Shown: positions 39,542-50,211, counted from the first letter of the stretch. The stretch: 64,000 bases of DNA from Lacticaseibacillus thailandensis DSM 22698 = JCM 13996 (GCF_001312865.1 NZ_BBER01000002.1:124001-188000); one strand, 5' to 3'. Translations and numbers: made by a program. Notes: generated by a model from the letters alone, not told the origin.

Positions 39542-41349
39542 ATGCTGAACAAATTAGCCTTGGCGGGCATCAAGAGCCGGCTCCGTGATTACCTCGTGTT
39601 GTTCTCCGGCCTGGTTATTGGCAGTGCCATTTTTTTACATGTTCATGCACTGGCCACCAACGATGAGTTCCAGAAGGCCAATTCCACGCTGTCGGCGACG
39701 CCGCTGATTTTCGGCTTTGGCGCGGTGTTACTGGCAATTATCACCTTTGTCTACATTATCTACGCTAATTCCTTTCTCCTCACGTTACGGCAACGGGATT
39801 ACGCTCTGTTCATGATGCTAGGGGCAAAGTCGCGTAAGATCAGTCGGCTGATTTTTACCGAAACGCTGGTATTGGGCCTCGGTGCGACGGTGGTCGGTAC
39901 CACTATTGGGGTGGGACTGACCGCCGGCGTGAGTCAGCTATTGCGACAAACGCTCGACGCCCCAGCGCGGCACCTGGTCAGCCTATACTGGCCGGCGGTC
40001 GCGGCGACCATCATCTTCTTCGCGGCACTCTTCTTGCTGGCCGCACTAGTGAACGCCCACAAGATGCGGCAAACGCCCGTCCTGGAACTATTGCACGCGG
40101 ACGCTCAGCCCGTTGTGATTCGGCGGCACCCGGTGCGAGACCTGCTCCTGGCCGGTTTGGGTTGGTCAGTTTGGGTGTGGGTTACTGGGCCATGCAGGCC
40201 ATCAACGACTTACAGTTGCTGAGTATTCCCATCGCCCTGGTGACAATCGTACTTGGTAGTTTCTTGTTGGTGGGGGCAGTGGTGACTTCTATCGTGGGCG
40301 CGTTGCGGCGTAACCACCACTTTGCCCAGCAGAACCTGCGCAGCTTTACCCTGGCGCAGATTGGTTTTCGGCTGCACTCCTACACGGCGATTCTGGCAGT
40401 TGTGTCCATCCTCTTTGCGTTGGCGTTGGGGGCCATTACCGTGGGGATGAACTTCAACCGGGAGACGCCCTTGATGACCAACGCGTTGACCACGTATGAC
40501 GTGGTGGTGCATAACCCGGACGCCGCTACCAAACGGGCGACGCGCCAACTGACCGGCGTGACCAGCAAGCAGACTTACCACGTGAAGGTCGCCAAGCACC
40601 GCGTGTCCTTCCAAACGGCGGAGGTGAGCGCCCAGCCAGTCTTGGACGTCAAGGCGGACGTGTCCAAGACCAAAGTGGTCAACTACCGACGCTACCGGGC
40701 CGACCCGGCACGCACTGACAACCTCACGTACCAAAATGCCTTTCTCAGCTTGACGACCGCTAATATTACGGACGCCACCAAGTTGCAATTTGTGTCCGCC
40801 CAGGATTTTGCGCGGACGGCGGGGCAACCCGAAACCATCGTCACTTACCGCGTGCGCGACCTGCGTGCCAACATACCCGTGCTGAAGCGAATTCATCGGC
40901 GTGAGATGCGGCGTTACCCGCAACTAGCGACCCGGGTGTTGCCAGATAAGTACCTGGTCTACCGCATGATGAACGGGATGAATAGCGGCTTTGCCTTTAT
41001 GGGCTTTTTCCTGGGGCTGGCGTTCCTCGCGATGTTGGCCAGCACGTTGATGTTCAAGATTCTGTCGGGTGCCGCCGCCGACCGGGCGCGATACCGCATG
41101 TTGGCACGGATGGGGGTGCGGCCCCGGTTGCTACGCGGATCGATTCGTACCGAGATTGGGGTGCTGTTCGGGGTGCCCGCCATCTTGGGAGTAGCCCACG
41201 TATTGTTCGGGCTCCAGCTCTTTAAGGCGCTATTGCTCAATCCGTATACGGGCATTTGGATTCCGTTTGTTATCTTTGCCGTCTTGTACGCCCTGTACTT
41301 TGGACTCACCGTGCTGCTGTACAATGGCATTGTGCGTCCACGTGCATAA
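39542..41349 (+). CDS. ABC transporter permease, FtsX/BceB-like (one frameshift)
   Basis: 602 residues after restoring one T near 40163 (LLAGLGLVSLGVGYWAM). It has the FtsX-family architecture: a first helix pair, TM segments around residues 55-80, 105-135 and 150-175, an extracellular domain (about 310-480, rich in charged residues) and three C-terminal helices (about 490-600). The family acts with a BceA-type ATPase in antimicrobial-peptide resistance, lipid II recycling or signal transduction. The extracellular part is about 180 residues, near the size seen in BceB proteins. No clear strong terminator directly follows. Confidence 0.82.
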
Positions 41350-41748
41350 ATACGCGTTCCTGGATTTCCGAACAATGTCTCACGATTGGTTGTGGGTTGT
41401 ACACATTTTTTTGTGGGTTATGATTTTCGGCGCAATTTGTGCGTGCAATTTGACTGGGAATAGAGGATAATGAACGTGTAGTTCTCATTTTAACGGGTAT
41501 AGACCGCGTCACGGCGCTTATTAATAGTCGTTCGGACAGGCGGTCACCAAACCAATAACATGACAAATTGACGTGTGCGTTTGCAACCAGGTTGCTGACA
41601 CACACGTTTTTTTCGTGTAAAAACAATACCAATGCGGGTTCGAACAATTTGTGAAAAATGTGTGGCGATTGTTCTTGTTTTACGTGAATATCAGTGGTAT
41701 CTTTTTGGTAGTCAGGGAACGGACCCTTAAAACAGAGGAGGACTTGTA
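41350..41748. other. Intergenic/leader region before the nucleoside transporter
   Basis: No gene. A weak stem with T7 near 41393-41415 (TGTG...CACA) might end the BceAB transcript. From about 41490 the sequence is able to fold: GACCGC / GCGGTC closing a stem-loop (41504-41545) and then a strong terminator (41571-41613), 135 bases before the bmpA-like start. This resembles a riboswitch or attenuator leader but I match no known class. Confidence 0.45.
41571..41613 (+). terminator. Terminator, possibly conditional, upstream of the nucleoside transporter
   Basis: Outer arms ACGTGTG (41571-41577) and CACACGT (41601-41607), inner arms GCAACC / GGTTGC, then seven T. Confidence 0.75.
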
Positions 41749-42795
41749 GTGAAATTCACTAAGGTAGCGACTGTGGCGGCGGCTGCAGCATTAACGTTGG
41801 TTTTAGCGGCGTGTGGTTCGAATTCGTCCAGTTCAGGCAAGACGAGTAAGCACTCGGTAGCGTTGGTCACTGATGGTGGTGGGATCGACGATAAGAGTTT
41901 CAACCAGTCTGAATGGGAAGGCTTGCAGGCTTGGGGCAAGGCTAACGGTTTGAAGAAGGGCGTTGGTGGTTATAACTACGCCCAGAGTGATTCCGAAGCC
42001 GACTTTACGCCCAACGTTAACAAGATGATCCAGGCTAAGTACGCCACCATTATTGGTAGTGGCTATAAGCTGAGCAAGACCATCAAGGCGGCAGCCAAGA
42101 AGAACCCGAAGACCAACTTCATCATTATTGACTCCGTTGTTAAGGAAAAGAACGTCGCTAGTGCGACGTTCCGTGACAACGAAGCCGCCTTTCTAGCTGG
42201 TGTGGCCGCAGCTGAAACCACCAAGACCAACAAGGTCGGCTTTATCGGTGGTGTGCACGGTGCCGTGATCGACCGGTTTGAAGCTGGTTTCCGTCAGGGT
42301 GTTGCGCAGGTCAACAAGGACCAGGGCAAGAAGGTTACCGTTGACGTGAAGTACGCCAACAGTTTCAGCAAGCCAGATGTTGGGCAGACGTTAGCCCAGA
42401 CGATGTACAACAACAATGAAGACGTGATCTACCAAGCTGCCGGTGGTACTGGTTCCGGGGTCTTCTCCGCAGCCAAGAACGCCATCAAGTCCAAGAAGGT
42501 TTGGGTCATCGGTGTTGACCGTGACCAGACTGCTGAAGGTAAGTACAAGGGTGGCAACCTGACTTTGGCTTCCACCGTTAAGGGTGTGGACACTGCCGTT
42601 AAGGACCTCGCAACTGACGCCAAGAAGGGCAAGTTCCCTGGTGGCAAGACGATTGCTTACGGCCTGAAGGGCAATGGTGTTAAGTTGGCCCGCGACAACA
42701 TGAGTGCCTCCGTCTGGAAGGACGTTCAGAAGTACCGGACTGACGTCATCAACGGCAAGATCAAAGTTGCTGAACGGCCTAGTGAACTGAAGTAA
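41749..42795 (+). CDS. bmpA: BMP-family nucleoside-binding lipoprotein
   Basis: 348 residues from a GTG start with GAGGAGGA upstream. Residues 1-20 are a lipoprotein signal peptide with lipobox LAAC (C at about 22), then a Ser-rich linker. The BMP fold shows SVALVTDGGGIDDKSFNQSEW, FIGGVHGAVIDRFEAGF, IYQAAGGTGSGVF and VIGVDRDQ. It captures nucleosides outside the membrane and hands them to the ABC transporter encoded about 430 bases downstream. A terminator directly follows, so its RNA is probably made in excess over the membrane components. Confidence 0.93.
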   Translation: MKFTKVATVAAAAALTLVLAACGSNSSSSGKTSKHSVALVTDGGGIDDKSFNQSEWEGLQAWGKANGLKKGVGGYNYAQSDSEADFTPNVNKMIQAKYATIIGSGYKLSKTIKAAAKKNPKTNFIIIDSVVKEKNVASATFRDNEAAFLAGVAAAETTKTNKVGFIGGVHGAVIDRFEAGFRQGVAQVNKDQGKKVTVDVKYANSFSKPDVGQTLAQTMYNNNEDVIYQAAGGTGSGVFSAAKNAIKSKKVWVIGVDRDQTAEGKYKGGNLTLASTVKGVDTAVKDLATDAKKGKFPGGKTIAYGLKGNGVKLARDNMSASVWKDVQKYRTDVINGKIKVAERPSELK

Positions 42796-43226
42796 TCCTG
42801 AATTGACAGTTTGACCAAACCGGAGCGTAATGGCTCCGGTTTTTCTATACAGTTTTTGTGCTGGCTGGGGTGCGTGGGACCATCGCTTACACACACGTCT
42901 AGTATTGACTGTGAGCTGGTGTTAGTAATGACAGTCACCACCCAGTGCCACTGTTCGTTATCAATGTCATCGTTTACAACCCGAACGATTGGAAGTGAAA
43001 GCGTTCAACGTACGGAAAATTGCAATTTGTCGTATCCGCATGCACAAAAACACGGTAATATATTAGTTAGGTATTTTGGTGGTCACCGCTCAACACCCAC
43101 AACTGGTAGTATGATAGACACCAGTGGAGGCGCATACATTGTGGTTGACCGCCGCCTACATAATGCAGAGGAATAATTCATTTTTGGTGTGCGTGGATAG
43201 TAACACGCATGCTGGGGGACAGCTAT
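42796..43226. other. Intergenic region between bmpA and its transporter genes
   Basis: After the terminator at 42817-42845 come about 380 bases without a gene. An inverted repeat ATCGTT...AACGAT (about 42969-42988) and a partial cre-like TGAAAGCGTTCAAC (42996-43009) lie in the middle and may be operators. A promoter for the ATPase gene must lie right of these. Confidence 0.5.
42817..42845 (+). terminator. Terminator of bmpA
   Basis: AAACCGGAGC, loop GTAAT, GGCTCCGGTT, then TTT. Confidence 0.85.
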
Positions 43227-44767
43227 ATGCCTACAGCAGCTATTGAGATTAAGCATTTAACCAAAGCTTTCGGTACTTTCAAGGCCAATGATGATATTTC
43301 CATTTCGTTTTACAACGGCCAGGTACACGCATTGCTCGGCGAAAACGGGGCCGGTAAGTCGACCCTGATGAACATGCTGTCGGGAATCCTCCGCCCAACG
43401 AGCGGGGAGATCAAGATCAAGGGCCAGGTCGTGCACCTACACTCCGCCAAAGACGCGACGGACCTCGGTGTCGGCATGGTGCACCAGCACTTCATGCTCG
43501 TCGAGGCCTTCACCGTCCTGGAAAACATTATCTTAGGCGCTGAGCCAACTAGTGCGGGTCGCTTGGACAAGCGACAGGCACGCAAAAAGATTCAGGCCAT
43601 CCTTGATCAGTATGATCTGGAACTTGACCTAGACGCTAAGGTCAGCGACATTTCCGTGGGGATGCAACAGCGGGTAGAAATTGTCAAAATCCTGTTTCGT
43701 GAAGCGGACGTGCTGATTTTTGACGAACCCACCGCCGTGTTAACACCGCAGGAAATTACCGAGTTGTTGAAGATTATGCGTAAGCTCGCAGATGAAGCAA
43801 AGCCGTCATCCTGATCACGCACAAACTGGAGGAAATCCGCCAGGTGGCTGATTACACGACCATCGTGCGGCGAGGACGCGTCATCCGGACGGTGCGCACC
43901 GCGGATGAATCTGCCGAAGATCTAGCCACGATGATGGTTGGACGTGCCATCAACTTTGCGTTGGATAAGGCCCCGTATCATGACGGTCCGGCTATCCTGC
44001 AAATTGAGCACCTCGACGTGGTTGACCATAACAAGGTGCACCGCGTCCGTGACTTTAACCTGACCGTCCACGCCGGCGAAATTGTCGGGCTGGCAGGGGT
44101 CGATGGTAATGGCCAAAGTGAACTGGTCAAAGCCCTGACCGGCTTGATGCCCGTGACCGGTGGTAAGGTGCTGATCGGTGGCAAGGACACGACACACTCC
44201 AAACCGCGGCAAGTGATTGAAGCGGGTGTGGGGCACATTCCTGAAGACCGGCAACGGTTTGGGTTAATTATGCCGATGTCCGAAATTGATAACATGAGTA
44301 TGATGCAGTATTACCGGCCACCACTGGCGCATCATGGCGTGCGGGATGCCAAAGCGGCCGCGGAAATGACGGCACGCTTGAACAAAGAGTTCGACGTCCG
44401 TATCGCCGATATGCATAATTCGGCCGGCTCCATGTCCGGTGGTAACCAGCAAAAGCTGATTATTGCCCGGGAAATGAGTCGGGACCCACAATTAATGATT
44501 GCGATGAACCCGACCCGGGGGTTGGATGTTGGTGCCATTGAGTTTATTCACCAACAGATTCTTAACGCCCGGGCTTCAGGCCACGCGGTGCTGCTGATTT
44601 CGTACGAACTGGACGAAATTCGTCAGCTTGCGGACCGGATTGCGGTTATTCATGCTGGGCACCTAGTGGCGACGGAGGATGCAGAAAACTTGACGGAACA
44701 ACAAATTGGTTTGATGATGGCCGGCTCCGGCCAGACGGACAAGGAGGCCACTACCAATGCGGATTAG
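43227..44767 (+). CDS. Nucleoside ABC transporter, ATP-binding protein with two ATPase domains (one frameshift)
   Basis: 513 residues after restoring one G near 43797 (LADEGKAVILITHKLEEI). The first domain has intact Walker A (LLGENGAGKSTLMNML), signature-like SVGMQQRVEIVK and Walker B (DVLIFDEPTAVL). The second has the degenerate Walker A GVDGNGQSELVK and a SGGNQQKLIIAREM signature, as in RbsA and YufO-type proteins. It powers import of the ligand bound by the BMP lipoprotein. The ATG at 43227 follows GGGGGA. Its last bases overlap the permease start by 11 bases. Confidence 0.9.
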
Positions 44768-45998
44768 TAAGACGTGGATTCGTAGCATTTGGATTCCTAT
44801 CATCGCGGTCTTCCTGGGCCTGTTGGTGGGGGCAATCATCATGCTGCTGTCGGGTTTCAACCCGATTCAAAACTACAGTAATATGTTCATCGGGGCCGTG
44901 GGAACGCCTAACGCCATTGGTGAAGTACTGCGTACCGCAACCCCATTGATTTTGACGGGGTGTGGCTTTGCGATTGCCAATTCGGCGGGGTTCTTCAACA
45001 TTGGTGTTGCTGGTCAGGCGCTCCTGGGCTGGGCCGGTGGGGTCGCCTTTGCCCTCTGGTTCCCCAACCTACCGCGGATCATCATGTTGCCTGGCGCCCT
45101 GATCGCTGGTGTCATTTGCGGGGCCGTTTGGTCCGGAATTGCCGGCTTCCTGCGGGCATTCTTCGGGACTAGTGAAGTTATTACGACGATCATGTTGAAC
45201 TACGTGGCGTTGTACGGCACCAACGCGTTCGTGAAGGGTGTGCTGGCCAAAGGGGATAACGACTACTCCCCGACGGTGCCCGTGGCGGCACGGTTGCGGA
45301 CTCCATTTCTGGAAAGGCTAACACAAAACTCGACCTTCCACTATGGTCTGTTTATTGCAATTATCGCGGCCATCTTCCTGTGGTGGCTGATGAAAAAGAC
45401 GACGCTCGGCTTTGAAATTCGGGCCGTCGGGATGAACCCCGATGGTGCCCGTTACGCCGGGATGTCCGACAAAAAGACGATCATCCTCTCGATGCTGATT
45501 TCCGGTGCCTTTTGTGGCCTGGGCGGTGCGGTCGATGGTCTGGGTAACTACGAAAACATTATTGTGAATGACGCAATGCCAAGTATCGGGTACGACGGGA
45601 TGTCAGTCTCCCTGCTGGCAGGTGGCTCAGCCATCGGGATCATCTTTGCCGCCGTCCTGTTTGGGCTGTTAAAGATTGGTGGGTTGAACATTTCTATCAT
45701 GTCCAACACGCCGTCGGAAATTGTCGACATCGTTATTGCGGCCGTCATCTTCTTCGTTGGGGCGCAGTACATTATCCGGTACGCGCTGAACACGAGTGCG
45801 CGGCGGCAAGCAGCTAAAAATGCCGCTCAAGTGGCGGCGACAACGGTAGCCACGGCCGGGGTCGATTCCGGGCCGGGTGACGGAGCACCGGACCAACCGC
45901 GTGCGGATGCGATTCCGCCACGTCAACGGGGGCAGAAGCAGCCGCCCGTGGAGCAAGCACCAGACCACCACGATGATGATGATGGGGAGGCGAAATAA
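44757..45998 (+). CDS. Nucleoside ABC transporter permease 1 (YufP-like)
   Basis: 413 residues with about ten membrane segments in the order typical of branched-chain/ribose-type permeases. Recognisable segments: GFAIANSAGFFNIGVAGQAL, TSEVITTIMLNYVA and GFEIRAVGMNPDGARYAGM (the cytosolic coupling loop). Residues about 345-413 are an unusual hydrophilic tail, rich in Ala, Gly and Pro and then His/Asp (DHHDDDDGEAK). Start overlaps the ATPase gene by 11 bases; the second permease starts on the base after the stop. Confidence 0.9.
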   Translation: MRISKTWIRSIWIPIIAVFLGLLVGAIIMLLSGFNPIQNYSNMFIGAVGTPNAIGEVLRTATPLILTGCGFAIANSAGFFNIGVAGQALLGWAGGVAFALWFPNLPRIIMLPGALIAGVICGAVWSGIAGFLRAFFGTSEVITTIMLNYVALYGTNAFVKGVLAKGDNDYSPTVPVAARLRTPFLERLTQNSTFHYGLFIAIIAAIFLWWLMKKTTLGFEIRAVGMNPDGARYAGMSDKKTIILSMLISGAFCGLGGAVDGLGNYENIIVNDAMPSIGYDGMSVSLLAGGSAIGIIFAAVLFGLLKIGGLNISIMSNTPSEIVDIVIAAVIFFVGAQYIIRYALNTSARRQAAKNAAQVAATTVATAGVDSGPGDGAPDQPRADAIPPRQRGQKQPPVEQAPDHHDDDDGEAK

Positions 45999-46958
45999 AT
46001 GGACTTACAAGTTATCTTATTGACGTTGGTTTCAACGACGCTCGTTTATTCCGCTCCACTCATTTTCACCGCGATTGGTGGGGCCTTCTCGGAACATTCC
46101 GGGATCGTCAACGTGGGTTTGGAAGGCATCATGGTCATGGGCGCCTTTGCTGGGTCCGTCTTCAACCTCACCTTTGGTCACCAGTTGGGCAACTGGACCC
46201 CGTGGGTCGGGTTGCTGGCTGGTGGTGTGGTCGGTGTACTGTTTTCACTGATCCATGCCGTGGCTACCATTAACTGGCGGACGGACCACATTATCAGTGG
46301 TACGGTGCTGAACCTGATGGCACCGGCACTCGGGGTCTACCTGACCCGGTTGTTGTACGACGGCCGGGGGCAAACGGCCATTCTGCAACACCCGCTGTCA
46401 ACGATGACCATTCCGGTGCTATCCAAGATTCCGTTGATTGGGCCAATCTTCTTCACGAAGACGTCCTTGGTGGCTTATCTAGGTATCATCATTTCCATTT
46501 ACTGCGCATGGGTTTTGACCCACACGCGCTTTGGGCTCCGGCTGCGGTCAGTCGGTGAGCACCCCGAGGCTGCGGATTCCGTGGGGATTTCGGTCTACAA
46601 GTACCGCTACATGGGCGTGATGTTGTCCGGGTTCCTCGGCGGGATCGGTGGTGCCGTCATGGCAGAATCCATCACGTTAAACTTCTCGGTGACGACCATT
46701 GTGGGGCAAGGGTTCATGGCCCTGGCTGCCATGGTTTTCGGTAAGTGGCACCCAGTGGGCGCGATGGGCGCGGCCGTCTTCTTCGGCTTTGCACAGAGCC
46801 TGTCGATTGTCGGGGCGTACATTCCGTTCATCAAGTCGATGCCGGACGTCATCTTCAGTATCGCGCCGTACCTGATCACCATCATCGTGCTAGTTGCCTT
46901 CGTCGGGAAGTCGGCGGCACCCGCAGCCGATGGGTCGACCTTCGTTAAGGCAAAGTAG
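45999..46958 (+). CDS. Nucleoside ABC transporter permease 2 (YufQ-like)
   Basis: 319 residues with about eight to nine membrane segments. It has AIGGAFSEHSGIVNVGLEGIMVMGAF and GTVLNLMAPALGVYL, and the coupling loop TRFGLRLRSVGEHPEAADSVGI. It forms the channel together with permease 1. The start codon directly follows the stop of the upstream gene, with GGGGAGG before it. The operon ends at the terminator 46984-47011. Confidence 0.92.
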   Translation: MDLQVILLTLVSTTLVYSAPLIFTAIGGAFSEHSGIVNVGLEGIMVMGAFAGSVFNLTFGHQLGNWTPWVGLLAGGVVGVLFSLIHAVATINWRTDHIISGTVLNLMAPALGVYLTRLLYDGRGQTAILQHPLSTMTIPVLSKIPLIGPIFFTKTSLVAYLGIIISIYCAWVLTHTRFGLRLRSVGEHPEAADSVGISVYKYRYMGVMLSGFLGGIGGAVMAESITLNFSVTTIVGQGFMALAAMVFGKWHPVGAMGAAVFFGFAQSLSIVGAYIPFIKSMPDVIFSIAPYLITIIVLVAFVGKSAAPAADGSTFVKAK

Positions 46959-46983
46959 TAGTTATAGTTGTACAGTTAACAAT

Positions 46984-47011
46984 AGCCTCCACGTGTGTGG
47001 GGGCTTTTTTT
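46984..47011 (+). terminator. Terminator of the nucleoside transporter operon
   Basis: AGCCTCCAC, loop GTGT, GTGGGGGCT, then seven T. Confidence 0.9.
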
Positions 47012-47210
47012 GGTGGATTGCGTGAGACCGAATGTTGGCGCTGTGTGATGCTGCGGTTTTGTAGGTCACTTCCTAACGATTGCAAACCGGGGCGCCAAAC
47101 AGCCAGTTACGATCACCACATATGCTGGGTTAACCCGTTAAGAACCGTACGCCAATCAACAGTGATAATGGTATGATGAAGGTAAATAAGACACCATAAG
47201 GAGGTCCATT

Positions 47211-47876
47211 ATGGAACCAGTAACCGTCTACCTTGTGCGTCACGGTCAGACTTACCTGAACAAGTACAACCGGATGCAGGGTTGGTGTGATTCACCGCTG
47301 ACCGCTAAGGGCGAAGCCGACGCCGATCGTGCCGGCCGCTACCTGCGTGAAGTGCACTTCCAGCGGGCGTACTGCAGTGACACCATGCGGGCACGGAACA
47401 CGGCCAAGCACATCCTGACCGCTAACTTGTATCCGGGCACCTCCCTGCACCTGACGGAAAACTTTCGGGAGCAAAGCTACGGCTACTTTGAGGGTGATGA
47501 TTCCGCCCGTACTTGGTACGTGATTGGGATGCCTCATGGTGGCTTGCGCACCTTCCACGAGATTATTAGGGAACACGGGATGGACGCCAGCAAGGACTTT
47601 ATGGCAGCCGCCGATCCGTTTGGCGACGCCGAGGATGCCCGGACTTACTGGACGCGGTTGATGCATGGCTTTAAGGAATTACGCGAAGATAATCCCGATG
47701 GTGGCGACGTTCTGATGGTCAGCCACGGGACCACGATTCGCAGCATTGTCGACAAGTTTGGTCGGCACGACGGTTACGACGTGTCCGTGGGGCCGAAAAA
47801 TGGCAGTATTACCAAGATCCAGTTGACCGACGCAGGCATCAAGGTTCTGAGCTATAATTTTGTACCAAAAGCTTAA
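47211..47876 (+). CDS. Histidine phosphatase (phosphoglycerate mutase-like) family protein
   Basis: 221 residues. Motifs: YLVRHGQTYLNKYNRMQGW (catalytic His), CSDTMRARNTAKHI (Arg), FREQSYGYFEGDD (Glu) and LMVSHGTTIRSI (second His). The function in LAB is generally unknown; substrate is a small phosphate ester. The start has AAGGAGG. An extended -10 (TGGTATGAT) is found about 30 bases upstream of the start. Confidence 0.9.
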   Translation: MEPVTVYLVRHGQTYLNKYNRMQGWCDSPLTAKGEADADRAGRYLREVHFQRAYCSDTMRARNTAKHILTANLYPGTSLHLTENFREQSYGYFEGDDSARTWYVIGMPHGGLRTFHEIIREHGMDASKDFMAAADPFGDAEDARTYWTRLMHGFKELREDNPDGGDVLMVSHGTTIRSIVDKFGRHDGYDVSVGPKNGSITKIQLTDAGIKVLSYNFVPKA

Positions 47877-47892
47877 CACGTTGATTGACTGA

Positions 47893-47920
47893 GACCACGG
47901 TTGCGGCCGTGGCCTTTTTG
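47893..47920 (+). terminator. Terminator after the phosphatase gene
   Basis: ACCACGG, loop TTGCGG, CCGTGG, then CCTTTTTG. Confidence 0.75.
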
Positions 47921-48010
47921 TTTCAGTACGAATATTTTCTGGGACCACATCATTCTGGGGGAATGTCAATATAAGCGGTTGGGTTAATAACGATTAAGGT
48001 GGCGGTTAAC

Positions 48011-49260
48011 ATGCACTTTTTTGATAATACATTTTCATCACTCATTCACTCCAAGAACTTCCGGTACTTCTGGATTGGGCAGTGTGTGTCAGTGATGGGT
48101 ACCTGGGTGCAACGGACTGCCCAAACGTGGTTGGTTTACAAAATGACCAACTCGGCCTTTTTGGTCGGGTTACTGGCGGCGGCGCAATTTTTGCCAATTT
48201 TACTACTGACGCTTGTGGCGGGAACGTTGATCGACCGGTACTCTAAGCGATTGATCCTCATTATTACGCAGAGTGGCTTCTTGCTCCTAGGGGTCGTTAT
48301 GACGGTGCTGGTGTACACCAATATTGTGCAGTATTGGGAAGTCGTGGCCATTGCCTCGGTTACGGGGTGTTGCAAAGTTTTGATACCACAACGCGGCAGT
48401 CGTTTGTTGTGGAGCTGGTGGGGCACAAAGACCTACTCAACGGGATCTCCTTGAACTCGACGATTTTTAACCTCGCTAAAATCGCGGGACCGTCGTTAGT
48501 CGGACTCTTGATGGTTAAGTTCAGCCTGGGCTTCTGCTTCCTGGTTGACGCCATTAGCTACCTGGCCGTGCTGTTGGGCCTCTTCCTGATCAAGCAGACG
48601 CACCCACTAGCCACGCCGTCCAAGAAGCACATCTGGGCGGACGTCAAAGACGGGTTGCGCTACGTGTGGAGTCACGCGGAGATTCGTCTGAGTGCGGAAA
48701 TGATGATCATTGTTTGCACGTTGAACTACAACAATAACGTCATTATCCCTATCTTTGCCAAGGAGGTCCTCCATTCCGGGGCGCAAACGTACGCTAACCT
48801 ACTGTCGGCGACTGGGGTCGGGTCACTCATTGCGGCGATCCTGATGAGTTATTTGTCCCGCTTTGGCCTACAGCGCAATATTTACCTGTCCGTCGGGGTC
48901 GGCACCGCAGCGCTGCAAGCAGCGATGATCGTCATCCGGTCGTACGGGTTGGCAATGATCCTGATGGTGGCCATCGGTTTTTGCAACATGATTTTCCTTA
49001 ACCAGTCCAACGCCGGATTTCAGTTCAAGATTCCTAACGAACTGCGTGGCCGCGTGATGAGCGTGTACGTCCTGCTCAATCAGGGGACTACGCCGGTGGG
49101 TAGCCTGTATTCCGGTGGGGTCATGGACATCGCCGGCGGCATCTGGGGGTTCCCAGCCTGTGGGATTCTGGCGTTAGTATTATTGATTCCGGTCCTGTTC
49201 AATCAGCGGCACTTGGTGGCCCAATGGTGGCATGGCGGCGAGCAAGCGGTCGACGATTAG
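48011..49260 (+). CDS. MFS transporter, EntS-like exporter (one frameshift)
   Basis: 416 residues after restoring one T near 48360 (AIASVYGVLQSFDTTTRQSF). Twelve membrane segments. Features typical of the MFS_3/enterobactin-exporter group: FRYFWIGQCVSVMGTWVQRTAQTWLVY at the start and FLNQSNAGFQFKIPNELRGRVMSVYVL in the second half. Substrate unknown; exporters of this type include siderophore and drug efflux proteins. The ATG at 48011 is nine bases after AAGGTGG. Confidence 0.88.
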
Positions 49261-49346
49261 GGTGCAAAGATGGTCCCCCAGCACGTCTTCACCGCAACCG
49301 CTTTCTATGCTATTCTGGGGAGGCATGATGAAAGTGGGGCAGGGAT

Positions 49347-50165
49347 ATGTACAAGTTAATTGTGAGTGATCTGGACGAAACGTTGTTGCGTGAAGACGGG
49401 ACGATTTCGGCGGCTAACGTGGCGGCCATCAAGGCAGCGCGGGACCGCGGCGTGAAGTTTGTTCCCAACACGGGGCGCAGCTTTACGTCCGTACAGGATT
49501 TGCTGCACACGCTGGGCCTGGCGGGGCGCGATGACCAGTACGTGATTGCTTACAATGGTGGGGCGACCGTCAGCAACGACCACAACCGCGTGGTCGCGGT
49601 CAACCCTATGGCGTACGATGTGGCCCGGCGCATCTTTGCGATTACCAAGACCTTCCCGGAGACCGATACCCACGTGTACACGTTGAACGAGGTGTTCCTG
49701 TACAAGCCGCGGGCCGACGACATTCAGTACATGCAGACGCGGGGGGCGGCGTACACCGTGATGCCAGATGACGACTTTAGCCGCTTCCAGAACTTACAGA
49801 TCATGAAGGTCATCGCGATGAATCCGGACCCCGCCGTGCAGAAGGCGATTGCCGACCAGGTGATGTCGGCGCTCGACCAGCGGCTTAACCTGACGTTCTC
49901 GAGCGGCATTTATACCGAGTTCAACCCGCTGGGAGTGGACAAAGGTGTTGCGGCACTGCAGTTGGGCGCGGCGCTCGGCATCAAACGTGACGAAATCATT
50001 GGCATCGGTGATAATCTCAACGACCTGGCATTGTTACAGCAAGTGGGGATGCCGGTGGCGGTTGCCAATGGCCGGCCCGAAATTAAGGCCGCCGCAAAGT
50101 TAGTGACGCAGGCCGACTACGAATCTGGTGTTGCGGAAATGATTCACAAGCTCATCTTAGACTAG
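49347..50165 (+). CDS. Cof-type HAD-IIB phosphatase
   Basis: 272 residues and intact. Motif I SDLDETLLREDG, motif II PNTGRSF, motif III GVDKGVAALQ and motif IV GIGDNLNDLALL. The cap domain (about 85-185) is typical of the Cof/YidA subfamily. It is the third protein of this family in the window, so these are probably broad sugar-phosphate phosphatases. A TATTCT -10 lies just upstream; terminator at 50179-50211. Confidence 0.9.
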   Translation: MYKLIVSDLDETLLREDGTISAANVAAIKAARDRGVKFVPNTGRSFTSVQDLLHTLGLAGRDDQYVIAYNGGATVSNDHNRVVAVNPMAYDVARRIFAITKTFPETDTHVYTLNEVFLYKPRADDIQYMQTRGAAYTVMPDDDFSRFQNLQIMKVIAMNPDPAVQKAIADQVMSALDQRLNLTFSSGIYTEFNPLGVDKGVAALQLGAALGIKRDEIIGIGDNLNDLALLQQVGMPVAVANGRPEIKAAAKLVTQADYESGVAEMIHKLILD

Positions 50166-50178
50166 AAAATAACATTTT

Positions 50179-50211
50179 GGCAGTGACGTGTTAACGGCGT
50201 CACTGCCTTTT
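50179..50211 (+). terminator. Terminator of the Cof gene
   Basis: GGCAGTGACG (50179-50188), CGTCACTGCC (50198-50207), then TTTTA. Confidence 0.9.

Noticed and set aside
43700-43850. Programmed -1 frameshift in the ABC ATPase gene
   Set aside because: No slippery heptamer or downstream pseudoknot; the same one-base-loss pattern is seen in many unrelated genes of the window.
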